From assembly GCF_031326225.1 (NCBI RefSeq), contig NZ_CP133720.1:1550001-1614000 (forward strand): a DNA stretch of 64,000 nucleotides. Reading direction: 5' to 3'. Position numbers and translations under genes: made by a program. Each line of letters opens with the position of its first letter. Within the stretch, counting starts at the first letter, position 1. This document shows positions 1-9,200 of the stretch, in pieces. Under the pieces are notes generated by a model. That model was not told the DNA's origin and searched no databases. It was given only the letters and a program-made list of their open reading frames with translations. Source of the DNA: Undibacterium cyanobacteriorum. Lineage in GTDB: Bacteria > Pseudomonadota > Gammaproteobacteria > Burkholderiales > Burkholderiaceae_D.

Positions 1-57
1 GAATAACACCGCGATAATCAGGCGACGTGATAGTTTAGATGGAGAAAATGCTTTCAT
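1..57 (-). CDS. Partial membrane protein, N-terminus only
   Basis: Reading leftward from an ATG at 57 there is an open frame that runs off the window edge after 19 codons. The visible residues start MKAFSPSKLSRRL and turn hydrophobic (IIAVLF), a basic N-terminus leading into a first membrane helix or signal anchor. This is typical of sensor kinases and many other inner-membrane proteins, so no function can be given. It is divergent from creA with about 143 bp between the two starts. No strong ribosome binding site is seen, so the start could be wrong. Confidence 0.45.
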   Translation of the reverse strand, partial: MKAFSPSKLSRRLIIAVLF

Positions 58-200
58 GAGGCGAGATTCTAACACCGCAGCGCACAATGTGGAAAGATAG
101 CGCCATTTGACCGATGTTAAGACCAAGCGAAATGATTAGGCTATGCTGTTTTAAAATTCAGCGATTCAAATTCAGTAATTCGTTCTTAAGGATAATAGAT

Positions 201-683
201 ATGCGACTCAAAAAGACGATCGTCATGATGATGCTAATGGGCTTTGGTTTATTCGGAGCCAATGCTCAAGCACAAAAAGTCGGCAGCGTTGACACAGCTT
301 TTATTTTGATTGGCCCAGACCATAAAATCGTCGTCGAAGCCTACGATGATCCTAAAGTGAAGGGTGTGACCTGTTATGTGTCGCGTGCAAAAACGGGCGG
401 CATTAAAGGTGGATTAGGACTGGCCGAAGACAAAGCAGAAGCCTCGATCGCATGTCGCCAAGTAGGACCGATTAGTTTTGAAAAACCGATCAAACAGCAA
501 GAGGAAGTCTTCAATCAAAGCTTATCGATTCTCTTCAAAAAATTACGGATCGTGCGTATGGTGGATGCAGAGCGTAATACTTTGGTCTATTTGACTTACT
601 CTGACAAATTGATTGATGGCTCACCGCAAAATAGCGTGACAGCGGTACCGGTTGATCGTGCCATTCCGATTCCTTTGAAGTAA
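201..683 (+). CDS. creA: CreA family periplasmic protein
   Basis: A 160-aa protein. I chose the ATG at 201 because AAGGA lies about 10 bp upstream and a signal peptide begins there (MRLKKTIVMMM, hydrophobic stretch, cleavage near NAQA-Q); an in-frame upstream extension lacks these. The mature part begins QKVGSVDTAF and contains IVVEAYDDPKVKGVTCYVS and the glycine run TGGIKGGLGLAED, which I recognise from the CreA family. E. coli CreA has about the same length and sits with creBCD; no creBCD genes are next to it here, apart from a cut divergent gene that cannot be identified. The molecular function of CreA is not established. The signal peptide implies export to the periplasm. Confidence 0.85.
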   Translation: MRLKKTIVMMMLMGFGLFGANAQAQKVGSVDTAFILIGPDHKIVVEAYDDPKVKGVTCYVSRAKTGGIKGGLGLAEDKAEASIACRQVGPISFEKPIKQQEEVFNQSLSILFKKLRIVRMVDAERNTLVYLTYSDKLIDGSPQNSVTAVPVDRAIPIPLK

Positions 684-929
684 TACTGAGTTAGGGCGGG
701 CATCGTCTAGAGCATTTTTCTGAGTGTTGAAATAACAAATAAATGAACTAAAAGTTAATTCTAAGGCGAGGGATTAATTGATTTCCGTGTGGAAATAATG
801 TCTAATATCAGATGTTTCTAAGTCGTCAGTACGAAGCCTTTTTGCTCGTCATGCTATTAAATTAATTGATCCAAGAGATGGCGTGAGAATGCTGGTTCAC
901 GTGCATCTTCACTTTTTAACTTTTTGCTC

Positions 930-1793
930 ATGATTCAACAAGTTCAGCAAGTGGTGGCCGATAAGAAGTCGCTCGATAACTTGGTCAGCACTATTCGGAT
1001 TCCACCTCGGCCCAGTTTATTGGTCGAGATGCAGAAGGAATTAAACAAGGACGATCCGAATCCGCGCCATTTGGCACGAATTATTGCTAATGACGTGTCG
1101 ATGGCTGCCTCGCTGATGAAGCTGGCGAATTCTTCATTCTTTGGCTTGCGTTTGAAAGCACAATCGGTTGACCATGCGGTGGATTTACTTGGCATGCGTC
1201 AAACCGAGATGGTGATGACGGGCATTATCGCGCGTCAGACTTTCGCGACACAGGCGACGACCATGCGGAAGTTTTGGGATATTTCTTCGAAACGCGCGCA
1301 GGCACTCAGCTCCATGGTGCGACGCGTGCCTGTAGTAAGTTCAGACGTTGCTCATACTTTCGGTTTGTTTTGCGATATCGGCGTTCCGATCTTGATTGAT
1401 CGATTTCCGAGCTACGCTGAGACATGGAAAAAAGCGAATGCTTCGTTCGATCGCGGTTTGACGGAGATTGAAGATGAATTTCACAGCACCAACCATGCAT
1501 CGATTGGGTCTTTGATGGCACGTACTTGGGGTTTGCCAGAACAAGTCTCGACCGCAATTCTGCTGCATCATGATTACAGCAGTTTAGAAGACACCGCGAC
1601 GGAAGAATCTATCCGTGGCTTGGTTGCACTGACGGCCTTAGCTGAGTATGCGATCCATAAGTACGAAGGTCAGGAAAATTCAGCGGAGTGGTACAAGGCT
1701 GGCGAATCGGTTCGGCAATTTCTCGGAATCGGTGTGCACGATGCTGAAGATTGGGTGGATGAACTGCAGGACCTGTTTAATCTTCCCCACTGA
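930..1793 (+). CDS. HDOD domain protein
   Basis: A 287-aa single-domain protein. An HDOD domain occupies about residues 20-220: IRIPPRPSLLVEMQKELNK at the start, then IIANDVSMAASLMKLANSS, the hallmark 'D-x-ASLMKLANS' helix, and later SIGSLMARTWGLPEQV followed by AILLHHD. HDOD domains resemble HD phosphohydrolases but lack the metal-binding HD pair, and usually act in signalling, often alongside c-di-GMP or two-component systems. There is no output or receiver domain here. The start is uncertain: TTG at 924 and ATG at 930 are both in frame and neither has a clear Shine-Dalgarno sequence. It is flanked by a 246-bp spacer upstream and a likely terminator downstream, so it is probably monocistronic. 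Confidence 0.85.
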   Translation: MIQQVQQVVADKKSLDNLVSTIRIPPRPSLLVEMQKELNKDDPNPRHLARIIANDVSMAASLMKLANSSFFGLRLKAQSVDHAVDLLGMRQTEMVMTGIIARQTFATQATTMRKFWDISSKRAQALSSMVRRVPVVSSDVAHTFGLFCDIGVPILIDRFPSYAETWKKANASFDRGLTEIEDEFHSTNHASIGSLMARTWGLPEQVSTAILLHHDYSSLEDTATEESIRGLVALTALAEYAIHKYEGQENSAEWYKAGESVRQFLGIGVHDAEDWVDELQDLFNLPH

Positions 1794-1800
1794 ACCATTC

Positions 1801-1840
1801 AATTCATTTCAATTCATTTCAACTTATTTCAACTCATTTC
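1801..1840. repeat. Four tandem 10-bp units
   Basis: Four consecutive 10-bp units of the form AAYTYATTTC lie 8 bp after the HDOD stop codon: two identical copies followed by two copies with one or two C/T changes. The preceding CATTC is a partial fifth copy. The array is non-coding and sits between the stop codon and a terminator-like hairpin. Such an array can change length by slippage. Confidence 0.8.
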
Positions 1841-1843
1841 ATG

Positions 1844-1870
1844 GGCTAGCTGCAAAGCAATAGCCTTTTT
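1844..1870 (+). terminator. Rho-independent terminator of the HDOD gene
   Basis: GGCTA at 1844-1848 pairs with TAGCC at 1861-1865. An inner TGC/GCA pairing closes an AAA loop, and five T follow directly. The stem is short and has a small internal loop, so strength is moderate. Confidence 0.55.
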
Positions 1871-1899
1871 CGTTCTGTTCAACCACGGTTCGATAGGTG

Positions 1900-2094
1900 C
1901 TAGCGTTTGCTGCCAAGAGCTCGTGCAGGCAGCATCACAATAGCACGCAATAATTCGAAGACGCCATCAACAGCGATGCCGACTAAACGGAAGGGCAAGC
2001 AGATAAGCCATACCAGCGGATAGAGTACGAGCGCCAACAAGGCTAAAGGCCAGCAAACGATCAGCAATAAAATCCATAGCAGAAAGCTTAACAT
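1900..2094 (-). CDS. Small hydrophobic membrane protein (64 aa)
   Basis: A 64-aa protein that is almost entirely membrane-embedded. A first helix spans about residues 3-20 (LLWILLLIVCWPLALLAL) and a second about 22-40 (YPLVWLICLPFRLVGI), followed by an amphipathic tail ending RALGSKR. AAGGGA lies just upstream of the ATG and overlaps the end of the upstream 31-aa reading frame, so the two probably share a transcript and may be translationally coupled. I do not recognise a named family. Resemblance to short accessory proteins of membrane complexes is general only, and no partner is encoded nearby. Confidence 0.7.
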   Translation of the reverse strand: MLSFLLWILLLIVCWPLALLALVLYPLVWLICLPFRLVGIAVDGVFELLRAIVMLPARALGSKR

Positions 2095-2104
2095 TGCATT
2101 TCCC

Positions 2105-2200
2105 TTAAAAAAGCACGACGCCGATCAAAACCAAGCAGAGTGCCGAAACCAAGGCACTGACGAGCGCCAAATCCCAATAAATGGTGCGGTCAATATTCAT
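2105..2200 (-). CDS. Tiny membrane protein (31 aa)
   Basis: An ATG at 2200 opens a 31-codon frame ending in TAA at 2105. It has a short polar N-terminus (MNIDRTIYWD) and one hydrophobic helix of about 20 residues rich in Leu, Val and Ala, ending in LVLIGVVLF. The Shine-Dalgarno sequence AGAGGTGA lies about 5 bp upstream of the ATG and is one of the best in this region, which argues for real translation. The stop lies 10 bp before the start of the 64-aa membrane protein on the same strand, giving a two-gene mini-operon. No family is recognised. A single-helix microprotein of this kind often binds a larger membrane protein. Confidence 0.6.
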   Translation of the reverse strand: MNIDRTIYWDLALVSALVSALCLVLIGVVLF

Positions 2201-2359
2201 TTTGTCACCTCTTCATCGTTGGTGTATTGCTTTGAACTAAGCAAATTAAGATAGGGTGACTTTAATCATCAGGCGACCTACACGCGAGCCATTTGCGACG
2301 AAATGACAAAAAAAGGGGATGAAATTGCAGATGGCGCTATGCTTGTCCGGCGCTAGCGT

Positions 2360-3874
2360 TTATTCATTTTCTTGGCCGCTTGCAATCCACTCAATGATTT
2401 CATCGAGTACTGGACGACCACGACCCGCGCTGGCGTCGGCTGTGTTGATAAAAGCAACAACAATCCAATCGACCTGCTGCTTATCGCGCACATAGCCAGC
2501 AACTGCTAGAGAGTTCTTGAGGGTGCCCGTTTTGATGCGAGCGCGAGCCTCAGCAGTGCTGCTCTTCAAGCGATTTTTCATGGTGCCATCGACCGCCGCG
2601 ATGGGCAAGCTCGCGGCGAATTCTGGATACCACATACTGCTGGCGGCGATTTTTAAAACGCTCGCCATTTGATTGGCACTGATGCGTTCAATGCGCGATA
2701 GTCCGGCACCATTGTCGAACACGATGCCCTCGGAACTGAGGCCATTTTGTGCAAACCAATTTTTGATTTCTGCAAAGGCTGCTTGTTTTGTCTCGGGAAA
2801 ATTTCGTGCGGCCAGCGATTCTGCACCGATGGTCAAGTACACAATGCGCGCCATTGCGTTATCGGAATTCTTGTTGATAATACGTAGCGTATCAGCCAAG
2901 GTTTCCGAAGATCTCTCGTGTATTACATTGGCGTTTATCGGTGTTGCTCCTTCAAACACTTTGCCTTGCCAGCTTCCTCCCAACTCTTTCCACAAAGCGC
3001 TAAATTGACTCGCGATGTAGGCATTGCGCTCGACCAGGTTGAGGTAGGTCGAAGCTTGGCAATTCTTCGGAAAACTTCCACTCAGCGTCATTTCGATTTG
3101 TGCTTGCTCATTAATACGAGTGGTCGGTGTTTGCCAAAGTGATTTCCACTCACTGCAGGGCTTGTTATTCAAGCTTAGTTGATTTCGAATGACCAGATTG
3201 TCGTGGGGAGTGAGGAGTTGAACATTGACGCCAGCCTCGTTCGCACGTTCTTTGTTGTCATTTGAAATCGCCAAACCCGTGATGTTGCTATGCAGGAGCA
3301 AGGCGTCCGGAATGACGTTGTAATAGGACTCTGGATTCTCATCGAATGCAGGGGCACCTAATTCAGGGCGAGTTGGTTGAAAATAATTTCGATCAAGTAT
3401 TAAGTCTCCTTGGATCTCCTGCAGACCGAGTTGGCGTAAAGCCCGTAACATCAAGGAAAATTTATCAAACGTGAGGTTGGGGTCGCCGCCACCACGCAGA
3501 TATAAATTGCCTTTGAGTACGCCGTTTTGAATCGGTGCATCGCTCAGAAATTGAGTCTTCCATTTGAATTGTGGGCCGAGTTTGTCGAGTGCCACGAAGC
3601 TGGTGATCAACTTGATGCTAGAACCAGGGGTAAAGGAGCGATCTGCTTGATGACTCAACACGGCGCGTTCGCCAGCGACGGGCATGATCACAACACTAAG
3701 TGATGTTGCTGGTAAATCTGATTTTTTGAGTTGTAACTCGACCGCACGCGGTAGCTGAAACGTATCGGCAGCTGCAGGTAAGGTTGTAATGGAGATCAAA
3801 CAACAGATCAGTATTCGTAGCCATTTCGGTGAAATGTTTTGTGCAGTGCGCTTGTGGAAGGCAAATGTGGACAT
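2360..3874 (-). CDS. dacB: D-Ala-D-Ala carboxypeptidase/endopeptidase, PBP4 type
   Basis: A 504-aa class C penicillin-binding protein (peptidase S13) that would trim or cut peptidoglycan cross-links in the periplasm. The three serine-acyltransferase motifs are visible: SxxK as SSIK at residues 85-88 (after FTPG), SxN as SDN within NKNSDNAMA, and KTG as RIKTGTLKN. The inserted domain between SxxK and SxN gives the long PBP4-type length. The ATG at 3874 begins a convincing signal peptide (KWLR, hydrophobic stretch, cleavage near PAAA-D). In-frame alternatives lie upstream, ATG at 3952 and TTG at 3988, and no start has a strong ribosome site. It is monocistronic on this strand. Confidence 0.9.
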   Translation of the reverse strand: MSTFAFHKRTAQNISPKWLRILICCLISITTLPAAADTFQLPRAVELQLKKSDLPATSLSVVIMPVAGERAVLSHQADRSFTPGSSIKLITSFVALDKLGPQFKWKTQFLSDAPIQNGVLKGNLYLRGGGDPNLTFDKFSLMLRALRQLGLQEIQGDLILDRNYFQPTRPELGAPAFDENPESYYNVIPDALLLHSNITGLAISNDNKERANEAGVNVQLLTPHDNLVIRNQLSLNNKPCSEWKSLWQTPTTRINEQAQIEMTLSGSFPKNCQASTYLNLVERNAYIASQFSALWKELGGSWQGKVFEGATPINANVIHERSSETLADTLRIINKNSDNAMARIVYLTIGAESLAARNFPETKQAAFAEIKNWFAQNGLSSEGIVFDNGAGLSRIERISANQMASVLKIAASSMWYPEFAASLPIAAVDGTMKNRLKSSTAEARARIKTGTLKNSLAVAGYVRDKQQVDWIVVAFINTADASAGRGRPVLDEIIEWIASGQENE

Positions 3875-4203
3875 GGAATGCGTTTGATGAGCCAGTATGT
3901 TGATCAGTACGATGCAAGGACAGATAAGAGTATGCCATGGACTGCGCTGCATTGGCAGTGCGTGCGACGGAGTGAATGAGTGAGGCAATCAAAAATGGAA
4001 AGCTTGGGCTTGGAACTCCTACAGCACTTTTGTGGTCTGAGTTCTGATTTTTAAAAGAACTGCGACTTGCCCGGCGGCTTCTCGCAGTGACATGCTATCA
4101 GTGACAGATTATAGTGCTCAGGTTCCGTGACGCTGTGCTGCCAATCAATTGCTTGGTTTTAACTTTTTTGATCCGGACTCGTAAAACTTTTGAAGGTATT
4201 TTC
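3875..4203. other. Divergent intergenic region dacB / M1 peptidase
   Basis: About 330 bp separate the two divergent genes if the ATG starts at 3874 and 4204 are used. It holds a good sigma70-type promoter for the rightward gene (listed separately) and an 8-bp direct repeat, CAGTGACA, at 4085-4092 and 4099-4106, whose second copy lies between the -35 and -10. I see no other gene. The dacB promoter was not recognised. Confidence 0.6.
4087..4115 (+). promoter_or_regulatory. Sigma70 promoter of the M1 peptidase gene
   Basis: GTGACA at 4087-4092 (5 of 6 to consensus -35) and TATAGT at 4110-4115 (5 of 6 to consensus -10) are separated by exactly 17 bp. Transcription would start near 4122, downstream of upstream in-frame codons, which supports ATG 4204 as the start of the gene. 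Confidence 0.65.
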
Positions 4204-5937
4204 ATGAAAACTCAGTTCCCTCGTAATCAAATGATGCTCTCGCTCGCGATGGCTCTCGCAAGTGGAGGTGTACAAGCACAGTCTGCTGACCAAACCTTGC
4301 CGTCGCCGTCTCAACCAACTGCGTTTACCATGAGTTCGGGAACAGAGAGAACCCAAGAGCAATTGGCGGTTATTTTCGAGCATGCCGATTTGAGCTTGAA
4401 AATCGATCCTGCGACGCGCAGTATCACGGGCAAAGCCATTTTGAAATTCAAGGCTAAGTCAAATTTGACGCGCTTGGTGGTTGAACTCGATAAGAATCTT
4501 CCTATCGATGCGGTGCGTGTCAATGCTGTTGATATTCCGATGTCGGCCGTGAGCAATCCCGAGGGGCGATTAAGCGTTCAATTGCCGCAGACCTTGAAAA
4601 CTGGCGAGGTGGCAGATCTCGAGATCCGTTATCACGGCGTGCCTCGCATTGCCCAGCGTGCGCCTTGGGATGGCGGTTTCGTTTGGACTAAAACACCGAC
4701 TGGCGAGCCATGGATTGCTTCGGCCGTACAAGGGGAAGGCTGCGACCTATTTTGGCCATGTATTGATCACCCCATGGGCAAACCAAATGCGATGAGTTTG
4801 CATTTTTCTGTGCCCGCTCCATTGGTCGTCGCCGCTAATGGCATCAGTAAAGGCATGGAAGAAAAAGACGGCTGGCGCACCTATCATTGGCTGGCTCGTA
4901 TGCCTAGTACCTACGGGATCTCAATCAATGTTGGCCCCTATTCACTCATGGAAGGACAGTATAAAAGTCGGTTTGGGAATACGATTCCCTTGAAGATGTG
5001 GTATTTGCCAGCCAATAAAGCCAAAGCGGAAGGCCTATTTGCAGAGTTTGCACCGATGCTCGACTTTTTCGAAAGCCGAATTGGACCTTATCCCTTTGGT
5101 GATGAAAAAATGGGTGTGGTTGAGACACCGCATTTAGGTATGGAGCATCAAACTGTGAATGCCTACGGTAACGAGTTTATTAAATCACCCCATGGTTACG
5201 ATTGGTTGCTGCATCATGAGTTTTCGCATGAATGGTTTGGCAATCAATTGACGAATGAGAATTGGGATGACTTCTGGTTGCATGAAGGCTTTGGGTCATA
5301 TATGCAACCTTTGTATTTGCAATACTTGCGCGGTGAACGGGATTATCAGGTTGGTTTATTCGAACAGCGCAATCGCATCGTCAATAAATTCCCCGTGGTG
5401 ACCGGCCATTCTATGAGTGAACATGAGGTCTCGAATGGACCTGGTAATGATGTGTACTTCAAAGGGTCTTTAATGCTACACACCCTTCGTTCACAGATTG
5501 GCGATGAACTATTTTTCAAATCGATTCGCCAGTTGGTATATGGCCGTGATGACCCCAAACCTGGCAACTTCCAGCCGCGTTATAGCACGACCAAAGAGTA
5601 CATCAGCATTGTTAATAAACTCACTGGTAAAGATTGGTCTTGGTTCTTCAAATCCTATTTGATGAACCCGTCATTGCCAAAATTGGTGAGCACGCGCGAA
5701 GCGCATCGTTTGCTTTTGCAATGGCAGGTTGCTGATGGCACCGAATTTCCTTTGCCAGTGGAAGTCAGCGTGAATGGCAAAGTACACAGAGTGGCAATGA
5801 AGCAAGGGAAGGGCGAGTTGTCATTACCAGTCAATGTGGTTTATACCATCGATCCAGGTTCAAAAATTCTACGTGACGAAGCGCGCATCGAGGAGTGGCG
5901 CAGCGATGTCATAGCGCGTCGTAAATCCAGCAAATAG
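4204..5937 (+). CDS. Secreted M1 family metallo-aminopeptidase
   Basis: A 577-aa exported zinc peptidase. The start at 4204 has AAGG upstream and begins a signal peptide (MKTQFPRN, then a hydrophobic run ending GVQAQ). The zinc site is complete: HEFSH at residues 338-342, followed by the third ligand in HEGFG (Glu361) at the spacing expected for the M1 family (HExxH-18-E). The exopeptidase GxMEN motif is present in altered form as GMEHQ (312-316), with His in place of Asn. Length fits the short M1 proteins that lack the large C-terminal helical domain of PepN. It has its own promoter and terminator, so it is monocistronic. The likely role is release of N-terminal residues from peptides in the periplasm or medium. 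Confidence 0.92.
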   Translation: MKTQFPRNQMMLSLAMALASGGVQAQSADQTLPSPSQPTAFTMSSGTERTQEQLAVIFEHADLSLKIDPATRSITGKAILKFKAKSNLTRLVVELDKNLPIDAVRVNAVDIPMSAVSNPEGRLSVQLPQTLKTGEVADLEIRYHGVPRIAQRAPWDGGFVWTKTPTGEPWIASAVQGEGCDLFWPCIDHPMGKPNAMSLHFSVPAPLVVAANGISKGMEEKDGWRTYHWLARMPSTYGISINVGPYSLMEGQYKSRFGNTIPLKMWYLPANKAKAEGLFAEFAPMLDFFESRIGPYPFGDEKMGVVETPHLGMEHQTVNAYGNEFIKSPHGYDWLLHHEFSHEWFGNQLTNENWDDFWLHEGFGSYMQPLYLQYLRGERDYQVGLFEQRNRIVNKFPVVTGHSMSEHEVSNGPGNDVYFKGSLMLHTLRSQIGDELFFKSIRQLVYGRDDPKPGNFQPRYSTTKEYISIVNKLTGKDWSWFFKSYLMNPSLPKLVSTREAHRLLLQWQVADGTEFPLPVEVSVNGKVHRVAMKQGKGELSLPVNVVYTIDPGSKILRDEARIEEWRSDVIARRKSSK

Positions 5938-5966
5938 AAAGTAGAGCGGATATCGATATTGGAATT

Positions 5967-5997
5967 AAGCGCATACGCGATGTATGCGCTTTTTTTT
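5967..5997 (+). terminator. Strong rho-independent terminator
   Basis: A perfect 10-bp stem: AAGCGCATAC at 5967-5976 pairs with GTATGCGCTT at 5982-5991 around the loop GCGAT, followed by T through 5997. It lies 30 bp after the M1 peptidase stop. Confidence 0.92.
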
Positions 5998-6220
5998 GAT
6001 AAGACATGCTCAAGGCACCTCTGAATGTTGTTTTGAAGAGCAAGAACTAAGTTTTGATTCTTCTGATTATTCTGATAAAACAAACTATTAACTCGCACTT
6101 AATTCCGACGCAGATGTAACAAATATTGCCTAAAAGCAAAAATATTGATTGACACTAAGCACTTCCGGAAAGATACTGAAATATCACTGGAATCCTTGCT
6201 GTTCCTCATAGTGTCGCGCC

Positions 6221-9200
6221 GTGAAAACATTTCGCCTTAAACTATTTTTACCACTCGCAGTGGGCTTGTTGGTTCTATTGCCCGCTCTGTTGATCACGTG
6301 GTTTTCCTATCGCTCGGCTCAGCGCACAGCGGTTGAGGCCGCGCATGGTGTGATGATACAAGCGAGCTTGCGTGCCAGCGATGCGGCAGATAATGATTTG
6401 GCAGAGCCCAGCCGTTTGATGGATTTTTTCTCGAGCTATGGTGATGCCGTCGGCGGTGAACCCGATCCGCGTAATTTCACCTCCATGGATCGCTTCGAGG
6501 AAGTAGCTTGGGGCGCCATGCGAGGCATGCGCCTTGTTAAATTCGTTTCCTATGCGCCGATCAGTGGCGGTTATCGGGCAATCGATGTCTATGAGGATGA
6601 TGCCCTGCCACAGGTTTTGGTGCAAAACCCTAACGAAGCACGTCGCACGCATTATCGAAGCACGAAACCGCTTGATCGTCGCCAAAATGACGGTACTGAT
6701 AGAACCGAATACATTCCGCAGCAACGGCCGTGGTTTGCCGCCGCCTTAGCTGCCGCGGACAAAGATGGGCGCGGCGTCGATCGACGTGCTTGGACGGACG
6801 TGTATCCATCGTTCTCCCGCAATCAATTACAAATCGGCCACACCATTGTGGTTCGCAACGAAAAGCGTGAGATCGCCGGTGTGCTTGCACTCGATGTGGC
6901 ATTTCGCTCTTTGAGTGAATCCCTGCAAAATCTGCAAATTAGTCCGAATGCGATTGCCTTTATTGTAGATAAGAATGGTGCGATCGTTGCCTCATCGACT
7001 AAAGAAGATATTGTTGGATCGATTGAGGTTCCGCGCATCTTGGCGGAGAACGCGAATACTTCTCTGATTCGCGATGCGATGCGCAATCTTCCCGAAGCAA
7101 TGCGTCTTTCGCGCAAGGATGCCGATCTCCTCGCATCAAAAAAGTTATCTAACAAACCTAGTCAAGATAAGCGGTGCCCGCCCCAGAGTGCCTGCGTCAA
7201 CTTCGATTTTATGCAGGGCGATCAATTGATCTTGGCCCATGCTTTACGTTTGAATCAGAGCGGCGTAAATAGCAATAATAGTCGACGTGCCGATGTCAAT
7301 TTTCCTGATTGGCGTTTGGTGATCGCAGCTCCAGCAGAGGATTTTAGTTATGTGATTCGTGAACGTAGTCAGCGCACGGTTGCCTTGGCGATTGCGCTTG
7401 CTGCAGTGGCTTCTGTTTTTGCGATTTGGTTCGCGCGCCGTTTGAATTCGAGCATTAGTGCGATCGCGGCGGCTACTGTGCGGCTCGGACAGGGAAACTT
7501 GGAACGAGATTTTCTGAAGACCAATTTCGCTGAGTTCCGTCAAATCAGTAATGAATTGGAAAATACCGCAGAGGTTTTGCAGCAAGCACGTAATGATCTT
7601 CTCGCACAAAATGCATTGTTAGAAGAGCGGGTCTCAGAGCGCACCAAAGATCTTGAGCATCAAACCGAACAAGCTCTGCAAGCGGCGAATGCAAAAGCTG
7701 CATTCTTGGCGACCATGAGCCATGAGATTCGGACGCCTATGAATGGCGTGATCGGTATGACGGATCTTTTGAGCGGCACTGAGCTCAGTGCCGAGCAACG
7801 TGATTATGTCGATACGATACGAAGCTCTGGCGATGCGCTACTGACGATTATCAATGACATTCTTGATTTCTCTAAGATCGAATCAGGAAAAATGAGCTTA
7901 GAGCGCGAACCACTCTCAGTGCAAACCGTGATCGAAGAAAGCTTCGCATTGGTTGCAGGTAGCGCCAACCAAAAAGATTTAGAGCTTCTGTACGAGATCG
8001 AGGATGCTGTGCCACATTTGATCCTTGGTGATGTCACGAGAGTGCGGCAGATTGTCTTGAATTTGGTGAGTAACGCCGTGAAGTTCACCGAACGTGGTGA
8101 GGTCATGGTCAGCGTGAAAATGCAAGAACGCCCTAGAGGTAGTCAACTGTTGATTGAGGTGCGTGATTCTGGCATCGGCATTCCTGAGGATAGAATTGAC
8201 AGTTTATTTGCAGCGTTCACGCAGATTGATGCTGCAACCACGCGTAAATATGGTGGCACCGGATTGGGGCTCGCTATCAGCAAGCGACTCGCTGGTTTAA
8301 TGGGTGGGGATATTGAGTTACGTAGCGAGTTGGGTAGAGGCAGTTGCTTTACGGTGAGCATTGATGCACATCCGGTCAGCGAGCAAGAAAGTCAAATCAC
8401 TCTGAGTAGCGAAGCTTTGAGCGCGAAGGCTGTGCTGTTAATCGATGATCATGCGGAAGCATTGCGCATTTACCGTCAACGCTTAGAGTCATGGGGCATG
8501 CAGGTGCAGAGCGTGCAGACGATGCCGCAACTGGATGAGGTGCTACAAGCCGGGCATGACTTTGATGTGGTGATGATCGATTCTCATATGCCAGCCATCG
8601 ATGGCATCGTATTGGGGAAACGTCTCAAGCAAACTACGCAGTTGCAAAATACGCCCTTCATTATGTGCGGTAAACATATTGATAGTCGGGAACAATCGAC
8701 GCAAGATGTGTTTGATCATTATTTGTTGAAACCCGTTAAAGAGCAGGGTTTATTAGATGCTTTGCGAGCCTTGCTGATCGATACAGACGATACCGAGCCT
8801 AGTCCAAGCACGAATGCAAGCACCGTGGGCATGCAAAGCTTAGGACAGAAGTTCCCGCAAAAAATGTTGATCGTTGATGATAATCCGACCAATCGTAAAG
8901 TGGCGAGCATGATGTTGGAGCGGCTCGGATATCAGGCACGTACCGTCAACGATGGACGTGAAGCAGTCGACGCTGTGATGGCAGCTGAGTCCGCGCGGAT
9001 GGGCTATGACATCGTGTGGATGGACCTTCATATGCCGAACTTGGATGGCTTGGATGCCACCAAGATTATTCGTCGGGCCGCCATCACGCAGCCAAGTATT
9101 ATTGCAATGACGGCAGCGGCCATGCATGGTGATCGTGAAATGTGCTTGCAGGCCGGGATGGATGACTACGTCAGCAAACCACTTGAGGCAAGTCAATTGC

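Noticed and set aside
4114..4203. N-terminal extension of the M1 peptidase
   Set aside because: The good promoter would start transcription near 4122, and signal peptide and ribosome site fit ATG 4204.
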